Under the pieces are notes generated by a model. It was not told the DNA's origin. It searched no databases and saw nothing but the letters and a program-made list of their open reading frames with translations. Made by a program: the position numbers and the translations under genes. Positions 1 through 12,500 of a stretch of 64,000 nucleotides of DNA are shown piece by piece; position 1 is the stretch's first letter, and each line of letters begins with the position of its first letter. The stretch comes from Selaginella moellendorffii. Taxonomy: Eukaryota; Streptophyta; Lycopodiopsida; Selaginellales; Selaginellaceae. Location: positions 1,339,858 to 1,403,857 of the forward strand of contig NW_003314296.1 of the NCBI RefSeq assembly GCF_000143415.4. Direction: 5' to 3'.

Positions 1-655
1 TGTTTAAGATTATTAAATTAGATGCCAGTTATTTAACACTTAACTAATAAAATGATAAAATCTCTTTTCTATATAGCAATAAAATATTTTTCACGTTTTG
101 GTAACTTGATAGTTGATTAAACCATTATAATGTAGTTAAATTTTTTTTTTTTTATAAAGGTCAAAGAATTGTTAAATTATAAAATGTAATATTTTAAAAG
201 AATTTTGCAGCCTAGTATTATAAGGAAAATCAAACACTTAGTACATCTCTCTTTCTCTCTATTTGGAGTTAAATAACTAAATATCTATTTCATGAATCTC
301 ATTAAATAGAGGGATGCCCAATTTGCATTTATATATTTCAATTTAAGGTGCAATTTCTCTTATAATGGTCTCAGATTTTACTAGAACAAAAACCTTTTAA
401 GTCAATGATTTCATCTTTTCTATGACACAAATTTAATATTAGCATTCAAATCCCCAATTTTACTCTTCTATATTATGCATTGCAACCATTCCAATCTGGA
501 GAATCTAACACAGCCACAGCCTAGGGACATCTTGGATCTTGGCACTCAACTCATTAGATTGGATTAGGGAAGAATTCTTTAGTGTAGATGAATGGATCCA
601 AAACTTCTTTAATATCAAATATAAACTCACGAATTCGGACTTCTTAGGAGATTAT
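1..655. other. AT-rich intergenic DNA, no gene seen
   Basis: Strongly AT-rich sequence with T and A runs. I see no open frame with protein-like composition and no RNA gene. It ends where an LTR-like sequence starts with TGTGAGACAC at 656. Confidence 0.6.
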
Positions 656-2280
656 TGTGAGACACAAATCCTTAAACCCCAAAAGGGTGCCACGTGGTAG
701 TGGTTGAAGTAGAAGCCAAACAAGCGTAACAAGTTTGGAGTAAAAGCTCTAACTTGAAAAATTGAGAGTAGGAGTGGAACTCCCAATGAAGGGCTCGAAA
801 AATAAGAATGAAGCGAGTAATAAGTGAGTCTTTAGAAAAGGGACACAAGAGGACTAACACATGAAAGTGCCAAGATGGAGTCCAAGATGGACCCAAGATG
901 GACCCAAGATAGAATTCGAGATGGACCTGAGATGGAGTTTGAGATGGAGTTTGAGATGGACCCAAGATGGACCGAAGATGGAGTCTGAAATGGACATAAG
1001 ATGGAGTCCAAAATAGACTCAAGATGGACCTAAGATGGAGTCTAAGATGGACCCAATTTAGAGTTTAGGGTTAACCCTAAACCCTAAACTGAGATGGACC
1101 CAAGATGGAGACTAAGATGGAGATTAAGACAAAGACCGGAACTAAGACCAAGACTAAGACCAAAACTGAGACTAAGACTAAGACCAAGATTGAGACCACA
1201 ACCGAGACCAAGTTTAAGTCTGAGTTCAAGTTTGAGTCTGAGACTGAGTTTGAATACTAATATAGGCTATGGGGTGAAAGCCCAAAGCAATCCCCCCCGG
1301 GGGGGGGGGGGGGGGGGGGTTGTTGCAAGGGATTCCAAAAATATAGTAGGGAGAGTGTGGGGGTTGGACTCCAATGGAACCAATTTGGCCAAGAAAGGCT
1401 AGTGTGGTCTAGGAAGGTTATACCCATGTGTTGGGTGATGATATAACCACTGGGAAGTCCAAGGCTATAGTGAATACAGACAGATAAGCAAGGTAGCTTA
1501 CAAAAGGTGGCTCTAGTTCCTTCAGGAAATCAAATGGTTGATACTCTTAGTCCAAGTGTGGATGGCACTACCTACTTAGATAGTTGGTATAGCTTATTAG
1601 AATCTCACTCTAGCCACATGGCTAAGGCACCCAAAGGTGGAAGGTAGAAAGAGTACCCATGAGGCTTACATAAGGTTGTAATGTTTTGAAATGTTATCCT
1701 AAAGTCTTAGACTATGGAAAGGAAAAAGAACAATCCTCTTGTGTAATGACTAAGGATTTAGTCATGCAACAAGGAAGTCCCAGAGGTTAATGGGACATAG
1801 TGGTTGGGCCTTTGAGCCTTAACTTAGTGGCAGTGTTGGCAAACACGACCGTGGACAGAAAGGGACTTGGTGGGGACCAAAAAAAAGATATTGGGGAAGG
1901 CTATTCCCTATGTCTATAAGCATCTTAAGGATGCTAAAGAATGGATCTGGGATGATCACTCATGGATGGATAGTTTAGTCTTTGAGAGACGGGATTATGA
2001 TGCAAGTGGTGTTATATTACCATTGTGAGAAAGGTGAATGGGCATAGCTTTAGCATAATAGATTAATATGTCAGTGGTACCTTTGAGTGTTGGTCATGGG
2101 ATCGGACATGTGGAGCACTTGGACCAAATGCAAAAGGTTGAATGGTATAGATGCTATTCTTTGGGCTAATAAATCCTAAAGTTCGGAATAGGATTTATGG
2201 AGGTGGTGAGTGAGACTCCTCTAAGTGGTCAAAAGTGTGGTTAAGTAACTAAAATTGAATGAAAAATTTAGTTATTTTTA
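656..2280 (+). mobile_element. Solo LTR-like copy of the GA-repeat LTR family
   Basis: It starts TGTGAGACAC like the LTRs of element A (13457) and follows the same order: unique 5' part, GAGATGGACCC-type repeats (840-1250), the box GGTGAAAGCCCAAAGC near 1275, a C/G run, TATAGTAGGG near 1343, and the segment ending in TTTAGTT...TTA at 2280. It is far more diverged than A. Neither an internal region nor a second LTR is next to it, so it is probably a solo or truncated LTR. The flanking 5-mers (attat and atcac) do not form a convincing target-site duplication. Confidence 0.75.
1063..1089. repeat. Head-to-head telomere-like motif inside the LTR
   Basis: The sequence reads GTTTAGGG, then TTAA, then CCCTAAACCCTAAAC. 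This is one TTTAGGG-type unit facing two CCCTAAA units. It sits between two blocks of GAGATGGA repeats and is not seen in the other LTR copies in the window. Confidence 0.7.
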
Positions 2281-3789
2281 ATCACTTAGCCCAATACTAT
2301 TTAAACTTAAAAATGTTTAACCCTTAAGTATCCCAAAAGCATTAATTGATTGAAGAAAAGGGTGCATTCTTGTTTATAAGCCCTTTCCTTTTATATTTGA
2401 ACGTTTATAGATTGTCTTTGAAATTTTTTTTTTTAGTTGCTTGCACACAGTTGAGTTGCCATGAGCATCCTTAGGTATACCTATAACATAGCTCCATTGG
2501 GACTTGTATGATCTACATTTCCGAGATCTATAGTTCTATGTTGGGAATGGCAAAGGACGTGGTAGATCAGTGAAGACAGATTTTAGTGAAGTCACTATTT
2601 TTGCAAAATTTGGTGGATTTTAGAGTCCAAAATAGATTGAACATAAGGATGGTTGCTGTATTCTTATTATTGATTTTAAGATTTGCCTTTGCAAAATACA
2701 CCAAACAAATTCTAAATGAGTCCATGATAGCAAATCTTGAGTTTAAGAAACTTTATGATCACTTCAAAGGTATTTGATTATAAAGCATGGCACTGTGAAG
2801 AATGCTGAATAGTCAACTTTCACAAACTACACTACCTTCAATATGAACATATTGACTAGGATGAGCAAAATGCTTCACCAATCAAAGAACACTAGTGTAG
2901 TTTCAATTAGTGAAGCCTTTTGCTCATCCTAGTCAATATGTTTGCATTGCTCATACTATCTTGATGCAATTAAGTGAGGAGTTAAGGGTGGAAGTGAAGC
3001 TTTCTCAAGGTTTCTAGTTACTAGAGGCATTTGGGCCAGATATCATCTTCCTCAGGCATATGAATTATAGGGTAATTGGATTCTTTGTGCAAGTGAAGAC
3101 CAGTCCAAAAAGTGGTAATGTGCGGGTTGCCAAGTCTTCAGACAAGCACAGGAAAGAGTAGTACTTTGAAGCTAAGAGCATTGTTTTAGCAGCGGCAAAC
3201 CAGCTGTGTCTACATATCTCAACTAGTCTGTGACAAAAGACATATGTATCCCAATTGTGTATGCAGCCATAACATATGGATGTAGAAGAGCCAAAAAGAG
3301 CTGCTGGCAATCCACTGGAACAGCTGCTGTGTTGTCCTTAGTTGTATCCATCTATGCCAACCTCCTTCCCAGAGTAAATTATTCATAGATAAATATATTA
3401 TCAAAAAAATGGAATCTATGATGCCTAGATGCCATATGCAAATAGCACCTTTAGATAAGGGAGTATGATTGGATGTTCTTGCTTTTATTGACGTGGTAAC
3501 CAAGAAAAGCATTGCAGCTTTGGTAATTAAATATTAATGGGGTTTATATTTGAAAAATAAAAAATTTAGATTGAATTGATAGGAAGATCAACTTTGAAAT
3601 TATTTTTGGAAATAATACTTTGAATGGGTTATAAATCATCAATTTAATTTAGTGTGATTAAATATGATAATAGATGTATTATTTGTATTAATGAAATTTT
3701 TAAGTTTTATATTTTATTATTGGTTATAATAAAGTATATAGATACACATATATTACATAACAATCCAATTTTTGAAACATTAATTCAGA
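2281..3789. other. AT-rich repeat-derived DNA, no supported gene
   Basis: This stretch holds the hairpin at 2848-2940 and several short open frames on both strands (2586-2777, 3065-3310, 3219-3512). None shows a recognisable domain, and they overlap on opposite strands. I treat it as decayed repeat sequence. Confidence 0.5.
2848..2940. repeat. Near-perfect 35-bp-arm inverted repeat (hairpin)
   Basis: Left arm 2848-2882 and right arm 2906-2940 are reverse complements with two mismatches in 35, separated by a 23-nt loop. The arm contains GACTAGGATGAGCAAAATGC. A transcript could fold into a miRNA-precursor-sized stem-loop, or this may be the centre of a MITE-like element. No TA or TTA target duplication is obvious. 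The fold potential is seen directly; a function is not. Confidence 0.65.
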
Positions 3790-4665
3790 ATGTATAATAT
3801 GTTTAAATTAGTTTTTATACTTTTTAATTCATACTGTTTATGCATAACTAAAAATTATGAAAATCCAGAAGGTAGTATAACAATTCGTTTTAGACAAGCA
3901 GTAATTATCCCAATTATGTTACAACTTATTTCAGAAGTGGGTAAAAGGAAAGAAACTTTTATAGGATTTTTGTATTCTAAAGTTATACATAGTAAAAATA
4001 TAGGTCTCTTGGTTACAATAAAAGCTTTTGATGTACAACACACTTTTAAAACTTATATTAAATTTTGTACTATAATTCCTACTCTTTATTTAGCTAATAA
4101 GGGTATATTTTTAGAAAGTCAATTTATGACACTTTTAAATAGTCATGTTTTATATGATCTTGTAACTTATAAATCTGCTGAATATATAAGTGATCGTTAC
4201 TCAATATCTTATGCAGTAGAAAAATATGAAAATAATCAATTACTATTTAAAAATTCATATAAAGTTTATCATTCCTCAAAATTTAGTGGAAATGATTGCC
4301 TTATTTATAAAACCTGTATTACAAGTGGACCATTTATTTCTCATTTTTCAATGCTAGTTAGTGGGGATTTTCTTTTATCTCCAAATCAAATATATATTTT
4401 ACATATGCAGAATGATTGCAATTTAGTTCTTTATTATAGGAAAATAGTAGTTTGGAATACTAAAACTGATAAAAAAGGTGTTGGATGTTTCTTAAAAATT
4501 CTTAAAAATGGCAGTTTAGTAATATATGATAAAAATATTAATGTTATATGGTCAAATATGTATTGGAAAAATGATGGGGTTGTATTTTCACTTTGTGTAG
4601 AAAATACAGGACATGTAGTTGTATATGATACAGATAATCAAATATGTATATGGATTTCAAAATAA
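3790..4665 (+). CDS. Secreted GNA-type (bulb) mannose-lectin domain protein, intronless
   Basis: The 291-residue ORF starts with a hydrophobic segment (about residues 3-20, FKLVFILFNSYCLCI) that resembles a signal peptide, so it is probably secreted. Residues about 25-180 form a region I do not recognise. The last ~110 residues match the GNA/B-lectin architecture: SGDFLLSPNQ, then QNDCNLVLY fitting the mannose-binding pattern QxDxNxVxY, then GVGCFLKILKNGSLVIYD and a third strand set ending VVVYD. The second and third sugar sites are degenerate. Family members bind mannose and act in storage or defence. The gene is intronless and strongly AT-rich, unlike the genes at 53-64 kb, and sits among decayed repeats. 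An open frame of 876 bp in such AT-rich DNA is unlikely by chance. Transfer or an unusual mutational regime are both possible (inference). Confidence 0.75.
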   Translation: MYNMFKLVFILFNSYCLCITKNYENPEGSITIRFRQAVIIPIMLQLISEVGKRKETFIGFLYSKVIHSKNIGLLVTIKAFDVQHTFKTYIKFCTIIPTLYLANKGIFLESQFMTLLNSHVLYDLVTYKSAEYISDRYSISYAVEKYENNQLLFKNSYKVYHSSKFSGNDCLIYKTCITSGPFISHFSMLVSGDFLLSPNQIYILHMQNDCNLVLYYRKIVVWNTKTDKKGVGCFLKILKNGSLVIYDKNINVIWSNMYWKNDGVVFSLCVENTGHVVVYDTDNQICIWISK

Positions 4666-7600
4666 GTTTAGATAATTTATATAAACAAATATACTATATG
4701 CACTATAAAGATGAAACAATTTTAATAAAATTTAATTAACATATAAAATAGATTAAGAAAAAAAGTGACTTTTGGTGTATTAAGTTTCAAAAGAGTTCAA
4801 AATAAAATAATATACAAATAAAGTAATAAAGATAAATATATATGACAAAAAAGTATTAAAATATATAAAATGCATAATAAAGCCAAGAAAGAAGATAAAT
4901 ATATTATATTAAGAGGTTGTTATTCAGAGGAGGGGAGATGGCAAAACTACTAATAAAATATTAAAATTTTAATAAAGAAAAAATTTGAACACTCTAAGTA
5001 AAAAGTCCTTAAAAATCTATATTTATGGATTTGGAAACTAATATCAAATAATCTGGAAACCTTATTTGGGTATATGCTTATCCTCTGATCAATAGAAGAG
5101 GTGGTGTGAACTTAACCTTAGTACTACATAAATCTTAATAAATTTAACACTAATTATCTTAAAATTTTTAACCGATTGAAATTTTTTATTTATGGGAATT
5201 TTCCCTCTATATTTAAACCCCAATAAATAATCTTTTAAGTTCTCTTTACTTGAATAAATGGTGGTACAAGACAAATAAAACTAGAAGTGACATGATAAGG
5301 TTTCAATAAAGAAACATGAAATATCATATGTAAATCCATCAATAATGGAAAATTGAGTTTATAAGTAACCTTAGAGGTGTAAGAGAGTATAAAGAAAGGA
5401 CTAAAGTGTTGATAATCTAATTTATTGCAAAGATATATGGTATAAAGATATCAAGCTTGGTGAGAATGATTAACAACACAATAATGAGTAGCTTGAGCAT
5501 GAGAAAGGTGATGGTGAACTTCCTCATGAAAAGAATTTAAAGCAATAATATAAACAGCAATAGAATAATTTATAAATTCAGTTGCTGGAAGAAATAAATA
5601 TGACCAATGAGGATTGAAGCCATGGTTGACAAAGAATAAAGAGTGATGTGTTGAAGAGTACTGAAAATTACTAAAATCAAACTTAACAAAAAGGAATAAG
5701 ATCAACTCAATCATCTTGTTGATGGGAAATAAAGCATCAAACATATTACTTAAGAGTTTGAGTAGTATATTTTGATTTCCCATTAATTTAAAGATAAAAA
5801 TTTGATAAACATTTGATAGCTTACTTTTGAAACTAAGGAAAGAAAGAAATTAGCACCAAAAGGTGGAAATAAATTAAGCCTTTTAATCACTAACAATATC
5901 AATACATGAAGGTGGAAAATTTCTTTGTGAATAAGCTTAGCCAATTACTTTCCATCAATCATCTATATGGCAAACAATGTGTCATATTGAAAAAATAGTC
6001 AACCCAACAAAATCCATGAGAAGGTGGAAGATTGTTAAGGAAATTTATAAAGATAGGAGTTGGAGAAGATAAGCATAAACCACTCTTGAGCTCATGGGTT
6101 GAAGATTTTAGCTGTGAGTTAAGCTCAATTTTTAATTATACTATAATACAAATATTACAAATTTAAGTGAACTTAAAGTTCATGGTGAACTTAATATTTT
6201 CAAAACTATTTACATTTTAAAATTTTTTTGAAGGACGTTTCTTATTTTAACAATTTAAATATTTATTATATACTATAATAGAGATGTTCTTTAGAACATA
6301 AAATTAGATAAGATTTATTTGTAGAAGAAGTGATTTTGTCACTTCCTTAAATCCATACTATGTGCTTTTTATTTAGTAAATATCAGGTTTATTAGAATTT
6401 AAAAACTATTAAATTTGAAATAAGATTATATACAAGGTTATGTAACTATTTGAAAGGAAGAAAATAGCCGTTAATGTAAGTTAAAAGAGAAATTTGGTTT
6501 TTTCTTTAGAATACATTCTTGAGGGTTTATCATATCATAATGTTTAGAATCTATAAAATTTCACTTGTACTCTTATTCAAAAAAAGGGAAATACATATAA
6601 ATGTCTATGGGCTTTAGTGTTAGTATTTTTAACTCTTACAATCTTTCTTCCTAGGGTAGTAATTCAAGTGTTAGAAGTTGCAATAGTTGTCTTATTACAC
6701 AATATAACTAAATGATATAAAAGAAATAAAGAGAAAATAGTGAGTACAAATTGAAGATAAACATAATGACAAAGGGTGCAATAAATTGGCTGCAGAAAAA
6801 TGCCCTCCTACTTGTTTTAAAAAACTATAATTTTATGACTTTCAAGAAATGCTCTAGTTATTTTTTTGTTTCTAATGGAAAGAATGGCGATGATTAATAT
6901 GACGGTATATATGCTCTTGCAACACATTGCAACATTATGCCCCAAAAAGACTACTAAAGATAGACATGGAGACACATTAGTATTACAGACAATATTGCAA
7001 AAAGAACACTTCTAAGTATATGAATTAAAAAATATGTTTTTTAATTAATTATATAAAGTAAAATAAGTTTTATAGTTTTGGAAAATCTAGTTAGCTCCAA
7101 GACTTGTCTAGTGTATATCAAAAAATTTATCCTAAACAATATAATGTAAGAAAAAGATATTATTATAATATATAAAATCTAACATATATACCTCTCAAGG
7201 CTAGTAGTAGATTTTATGCCTTATAGTAAGTCCCACAAGATAACCTCTTTTAATTGAGTCTTTTGCCAACCTAGATTGAGTAGGGAGCTTGCAATAAAAT
7301 CCTTAAGGATAGTCTTTTGAATATACTTTGAAGTTGTAGACGAGTTTCTCAAAGTCTTCTTGCACAACATTTTTGAAACAATAAAGAAAACTCCTTTATA
7401 TCCCTTCCTATATTGAATGCATGTGTGTCTTAATATGCATTACAACTCTTTCAACCACTCCATCCCGAAGAAGAAAGTATTACATCCTAGCCTCATAGAT
7501 AATATGATATAGAGGAGCATTTATTTAGAACTGAAACTTTACTCCAATAGTAGTGGTGTCATAGGCAGGAAGATTGATTACTGAACTTTCAAAAATATGG

Positions 7601-8299
7601 AATTTCTATAACAATCTCAATTCATATTTTAATATTTCATTCATGCAATCCAAATGCCAACCACAATGAACCATAAACACTATACCTTTAAAATATTGAA
7701 AGTGTGTGGTTTTGATTTTGCACATATTGTAAACATCTTACTTGATCTCCATCCCCTTTTGTTTGGAATTAGTGTTGCTAATAAGAAGTGGTAGCTAGAA
7801 GATGTTTGTGTTGTATTAGGATGAAAGCTCACTTATGGGCTTGTACAAAAATAAGCATATATCAACTAAAAGGTGGGAAAATTAGAAAGCATTGCTAACA
7901 ACTTTAAATATTGTTAAAGATAGAGTTGGTGAATTTGAGGCCAGCACTAATATAACTTCTCCACTTGAAATGGAAGAGAAGAGGATAATGATTGATTTTT
8001 GCTTCGCATTTACTTGGCTGGAGTATGTTTTAGAACTTTGACTAGAGATCCAAAAACTTAAATTTCCTTGAATTTGGAATTTTATAAATCCTATTACTGT
8101 CCGCCCTCACCCACACTAGAAAGAAGAAATTTTAAGCATACAACCATATCAGTGTTGTTGCAAATCACAGCCTCTAATAAAATAGAGCATTATATCACAA
8201 ATGTGGCTATAGGTATTGAAAATTATATGTCGGCAAGTCCTTTCGGATATTTTTTCCTTACTATCACGACAACAAGAGGTCAGTATTGTTAATTCCCTT
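4666..8299. other. AT-rich decayed repeats
   Basis: Apart from the integrase relic at 5050-5783 I find no supportable gene. The frame 8068-8292 has no recognisable features. Composition and many stops suggest ancient transposon debris. Confidence 0.5.
5050..5783 (-). pseudogene. Ty3/gypsy integrase C-terminal relic
   Basis: On the minus strand an open piece (5783-5451) contains SSTHHSLFFVNHGFNPHWSY and a following HEEVHHHLSHAQAT. These resemble the post-catalytic part of gypsy integrases (the 'NSVHSSTG-SPF' region and downstream helix). Further downstream, in another frame, FHVSLLKPYH matches the conserved motif before the chromodomain. Frames are broken and the DNA is AT-rich, so this is an old fragment. 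No LTR was found next to it. Confidence 0.65.
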
Positions 8300-8639
8300 T
8301 TCAACCCTTTTTGTTCAAGTGTTAGTAAACTTGACTTAATATATGTATTTGGTTAGACGAGCATAAGAGAGGAATTCTTAAGTGTCTATTTAGCCAAGTA
8401 TACTTGTAATAGTAATAGTATATAGCCTAGTTTGTTAATTCTCTTTTGCTTTGTTATGTATTAGCTTGATGAAAACCTCTGCAATATTGAGATTGGTCCC
8501 TTAATATTCATTGATAACTTACTATATTTACCAAGTCACTCTCGCTATCATGCCCTATATGTTGGTTTCGTTTGGTCCTATTGGTTATTTATAGAAATGG
8601 TGATGTTCCTGTGTTCAAATTTACAATTTAAAACCATTT
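8300..8639 (+). mobile_element. Left part of C-type LTR, interrupted by element B
   Basis: The stretch from about 8460 (TGAGATTGGTCCCTTAATAT, then the CTCGCTATCATGC region) aligns by eye with 46310-46530, the second C-type LTR. It stops at 8639, and the homology resumes at 22579 on the other side of element B. The left boundary near 8300 is uncertain. Confidence 0.6.
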
Positions 8640-9542
8640 TGTAAACGACTAAATTTTCCATTCTACTTTAGCCACTTAAACCATACCTCCAACCATTAGG
8701 AGGAGTCTCACTCACAACCTCCATAAGTCAAATTCAGGACTTAAGGCTTGCTAACCCTGAGAATGGCATCCATACCACTCAACCTTTACACTTGGTCTAA
8801 GTGCTCCATGTGTCCGATCCCACCGACACCCCAAGGTACCATTGACATATCAACCTGTTATACTAAGGCCATGCCCATTCACCTTGATCACACTGATGAT
8901 CCAACACCACCTACATCATAGTCCCGTTTCTCAAAGATTGGGCTGTCCATCCATGAATGATCATCCTAGATCCACTCCGTATCATCCTTAGGATGCCTAT
9001 AGACATGGGGAACAACTTTCCCCAATATCCTTTTTCAATCCCCACTAAGTCCCTTTTTGTCCATGGCCGTGTTCACTAACATTGCCACTAGATCAAGGCT
9101 TATAGGCCTGACCACCAAGTCCCATTATCCTCTTGGACTTCCTCACCGTGTGACTGTATCCTTGGTTGCTACACTAGAGGACTACTCCTCTTCCTTCCCA
9201 TAGTCCGGGACTTTGGGACAACATTTTGAAACACCGTGACTTTACGCGANNNNNNNNNNNNNNNNNNNNNNNNNNNNNNNNNNNNNNNNNNNNNNNNNNN
9301 NNNNNNNNNNNNNNNNNNNNNNNNNNNNNNNNNNNNNNNNNNNNNNNNNACATGTCATGTTTTGGTCTCTCTGTGTCCCTTTTCTAAAGACTCACTATGC
9401 ATTCCCTTCGTTTAGGAGTTCCACTCCCGCTCTTGATTTTTCAAGTCAGAGCTTTTAGTCCAAATGTGTTACGCTCGTTTGGCTTTCGCTTCGGCCACTA
9501 CAACGTGGCTCCACTTTGGGGCTTAGGGATTTGTGTTTCACA
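8640..9542 (-). repeat. 3' LTR of element B (gapped)
   Basis: It begins TGTAAACGAC and ends GTTTCACA, the reverse complement of the A-type LTR ends. The internal GA/TC repeat array is missing and replaced by 100 Ns, so the true LTR is longer than shown. Confidence 0.8.
9250..9349. other. Assembly gap (100 N)
   Basis: Exactly 100 Ns. By comparison with the partner LTR (21138-22578), the gap replaces the conserved box and hexamer array, so several hundred bases are probably missing. Confidence 0.95.
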
Positions 9543-12500
9543 ATTTCACCACCCATAAATGAATTTCAATGTCCTTATCGAACAATAAACTATTTTATAA
9601 AGTAATACTAGCATATATCACTCTTTCCATCCTTAGCACCTAGTTAGTGTTCATCAATAGTTTTTATACCAAAGGCTCACCATGCCTTATCCATCCTCTA
9701 AGGAGCATAGCTTTTCCAACTTAAAGACTCATTCGACCATTTGTGGTGGTTCTCTCCTTTTATTAGTTTAGTTCTCGCTATACATGTTAGAAACACCTTC
9801 TCTATCTCAATCCCACTATTCATTTTTGAGTAGTCTCATTTTCCTTCAATATAATCTTTGCACTTTGGAACTTTTTAATTTTGACTTTTTAAAGTCAATT
9901 TCTTGGGTGTCTCCAACACCTTGCATTGCATATATCGTGCAACTCCACTTTCCCATTCTATGAAGTTCTCTACTTAAGGGCACCATTATCCTTTTTTCTA
10001 TTTCATGCCACCTTTGGCACTAAGTTTCAGTTATCATAATTTGTGCTGAGGTTGTCCACAACCCTATCATTTGGCTATCTTGCCACTCCTTCCTTTAAAA
10101 CTTTCACTTTGCCAAATTGGAGCACTTAGGAATCCATCTTTGAAAATATATTTCCTTTTCTACAATTCATTAGCACCAAACATATGAGTGTTCTTCATTT
10201 AACTTTGCCATTCCTTCCCATGATTCCCATGGCTCTTTTTTTAGCCACTAGTTTTTGCTCTTATCCTTTGATTGTTGTACCCAACTACAACCTCCATTCT
10301 CGAGGTATCTTTTCGGTTCCATAGCAAAGATTTTGCTTTGCTAAGTCCAAAGGGTGTTCACCCCCCAGTACATCTCTTTAGCATTTTTTGTTGTGGGCTC
10401 TATCTACAGCCCAACTTTATGACCCTCCTATGGATCTTTTATAGAGACTATTTTCTCTGGACTCACTATGCCATTGTGTTAACACAACTCATTTCCCTTA
10501 TGTGTTCTTCCTGCTTGGTCACCTTAACTAAGCCACACCATCATCAATAGTTCAAATCAACACTTTGAACTAGGAACCTTATTCCTTAACCTCACAAGGA
10601 CCTATAGTCATAAGACCACCTAATGATCTAACCTTGGTCACCTTAACAAGTTTGCCAATATGTATTAAATCTTTCAGACCTTTAACTTGTTGACCATGAC
10701 CCGGGGGCATCCCCCACACTTGACGGTGCACCCAAACCACCCTTCCAGCCAAGGGTCCATAGCAACTGAGACTAGGTGTCCCCATCTCATTCACCACGTC
10801 CTTGATGCCACTCACACCAAAGTGTTCAAGTTAGATATGTCGAGCCACACTAAGTAATTTAACCGTGCATCATAGCTCCGGAGCATCCCCCGTTTGGCGG
10901 TGTGCCCAACCCAGTCTCTTTACTGAGAGTCTATGACCACTGAAAAATGAGTGTCCTCATATTCTAAACCATCACCACGCCCTAGTGAGTTGGGACTCAA
11001 ACCCAAGCACTAGAGGGTTGGGACTCGAACCCAACTTCCGTATATGCATATACGGAAGGCATTATCTAAGATGCTTGGCGTGACTCCCCACGCCGGTGCA
11101 CCAACTTATATTTAAAGCGCGCTACAGATCATAGCTTAAGAACCTAGTTCCTCCATACTGCCAAGTCCTCTCACTTGACATGTTTGTGATCATGTATGGA
11201 CTCTTCCATGCTTGGCCCCATGGGCCACTCCTTTTGAAGTTAGCACCTTCAACTAGGGTATTTGTTCTCCTGACTTGCCAATCTCACTTAACAAGTCATT
11301 CGACCACTGTAACATAGTTTATGCACACGTGTGAAAGTCCTTAACCATTGACTTTCATTCAAAGCCCTCTCTTTGAATACTCGGGAACTACTTCCCTAAC
11401 TTTGATAGCCTCGCTTCATAACAAGTTTCAAGATCACACTTCTGTTGTGCCACTCTAATTTCGAGCGTTCTATGAACCATTTACATTTGGCTTTTTAGGT
11501 ACTTATCTACTTAGAATTGTCTTTGGGAACCTTCAAAGAACTTTGTTCCTTAGCTTACTAAGGCTTTTCTTTTTTTGCAAGCTTTTTAATTACTATATAA
11601 TCTAACATGGATAATTCCATATTTTAAACTCTCCATGGCATCATGGTTGCTAATAACAACCCGCTCAAGCACCCACTTGATTCTCCACTCCCAACTTATA
11701 TAGCCACCCTTGGTTATGCCCTTTGATTCCTAAGGTTTGGTTTTATCTTTTTATTACTTGCTTTTTGGCCTCATATGTTTCTTTTAGTTATTCTCTTCCA
11801 AACTAGAAGAATAGCTTTGCACTTTTTACCATGCCTTAGCAAGTATTCACAAGGATGAACCTACCCGATAGCCTAGGGAGTGGTTCCTCAATCCAGGTAT
11901 GCTCACCTTGTAATCCCACAAACCGGGATTAACGTTGCTACTTATGAGCCTTTATATACCCATCACTAGCCTTGCCAAAATCCTTTTTTGGCTTTGTCTA
12001 ATTCAGGTAGATAGATTTCTCCCGTCTCTACAACCTTGGATATTTGCATAGCACCTCCTATCTATCATTTATTAGGGATTTTGTCCCTTGGGCCTTATCT
12101 AATGCCCTTATGACACTAAACACCACTTTTTGGTATTTTAGAGTGTTTAGGTGTCCCAATGATGGCCTTCTTTGACAATGAACATCTCCTTTACGACATT
12201 GACTTATTATATCGTAACATAAACAATTTATCCCCCAATAAGGGTTATGTCTAACTTCTTTATCCCAATAAAAAGTGTTGGGTAGTTACTTTCTACTAGT
12301 TTAATTCATTAGTTTGCACCTTTTGCTTAGTTGCCTCATAATTGTTAAGTCCTACAATTCATTGCTGGTGCTTCCACACCTCCATCCTTATTTGGGTCAC
12401 CACACTCCAATTATATGCCTTCTAGCTTAGGCTATGCCATTCCCATTTCCATTAGGAAGGGGTTCTCATGAATCCACCAACTTGATGTCAAGGTATCATG

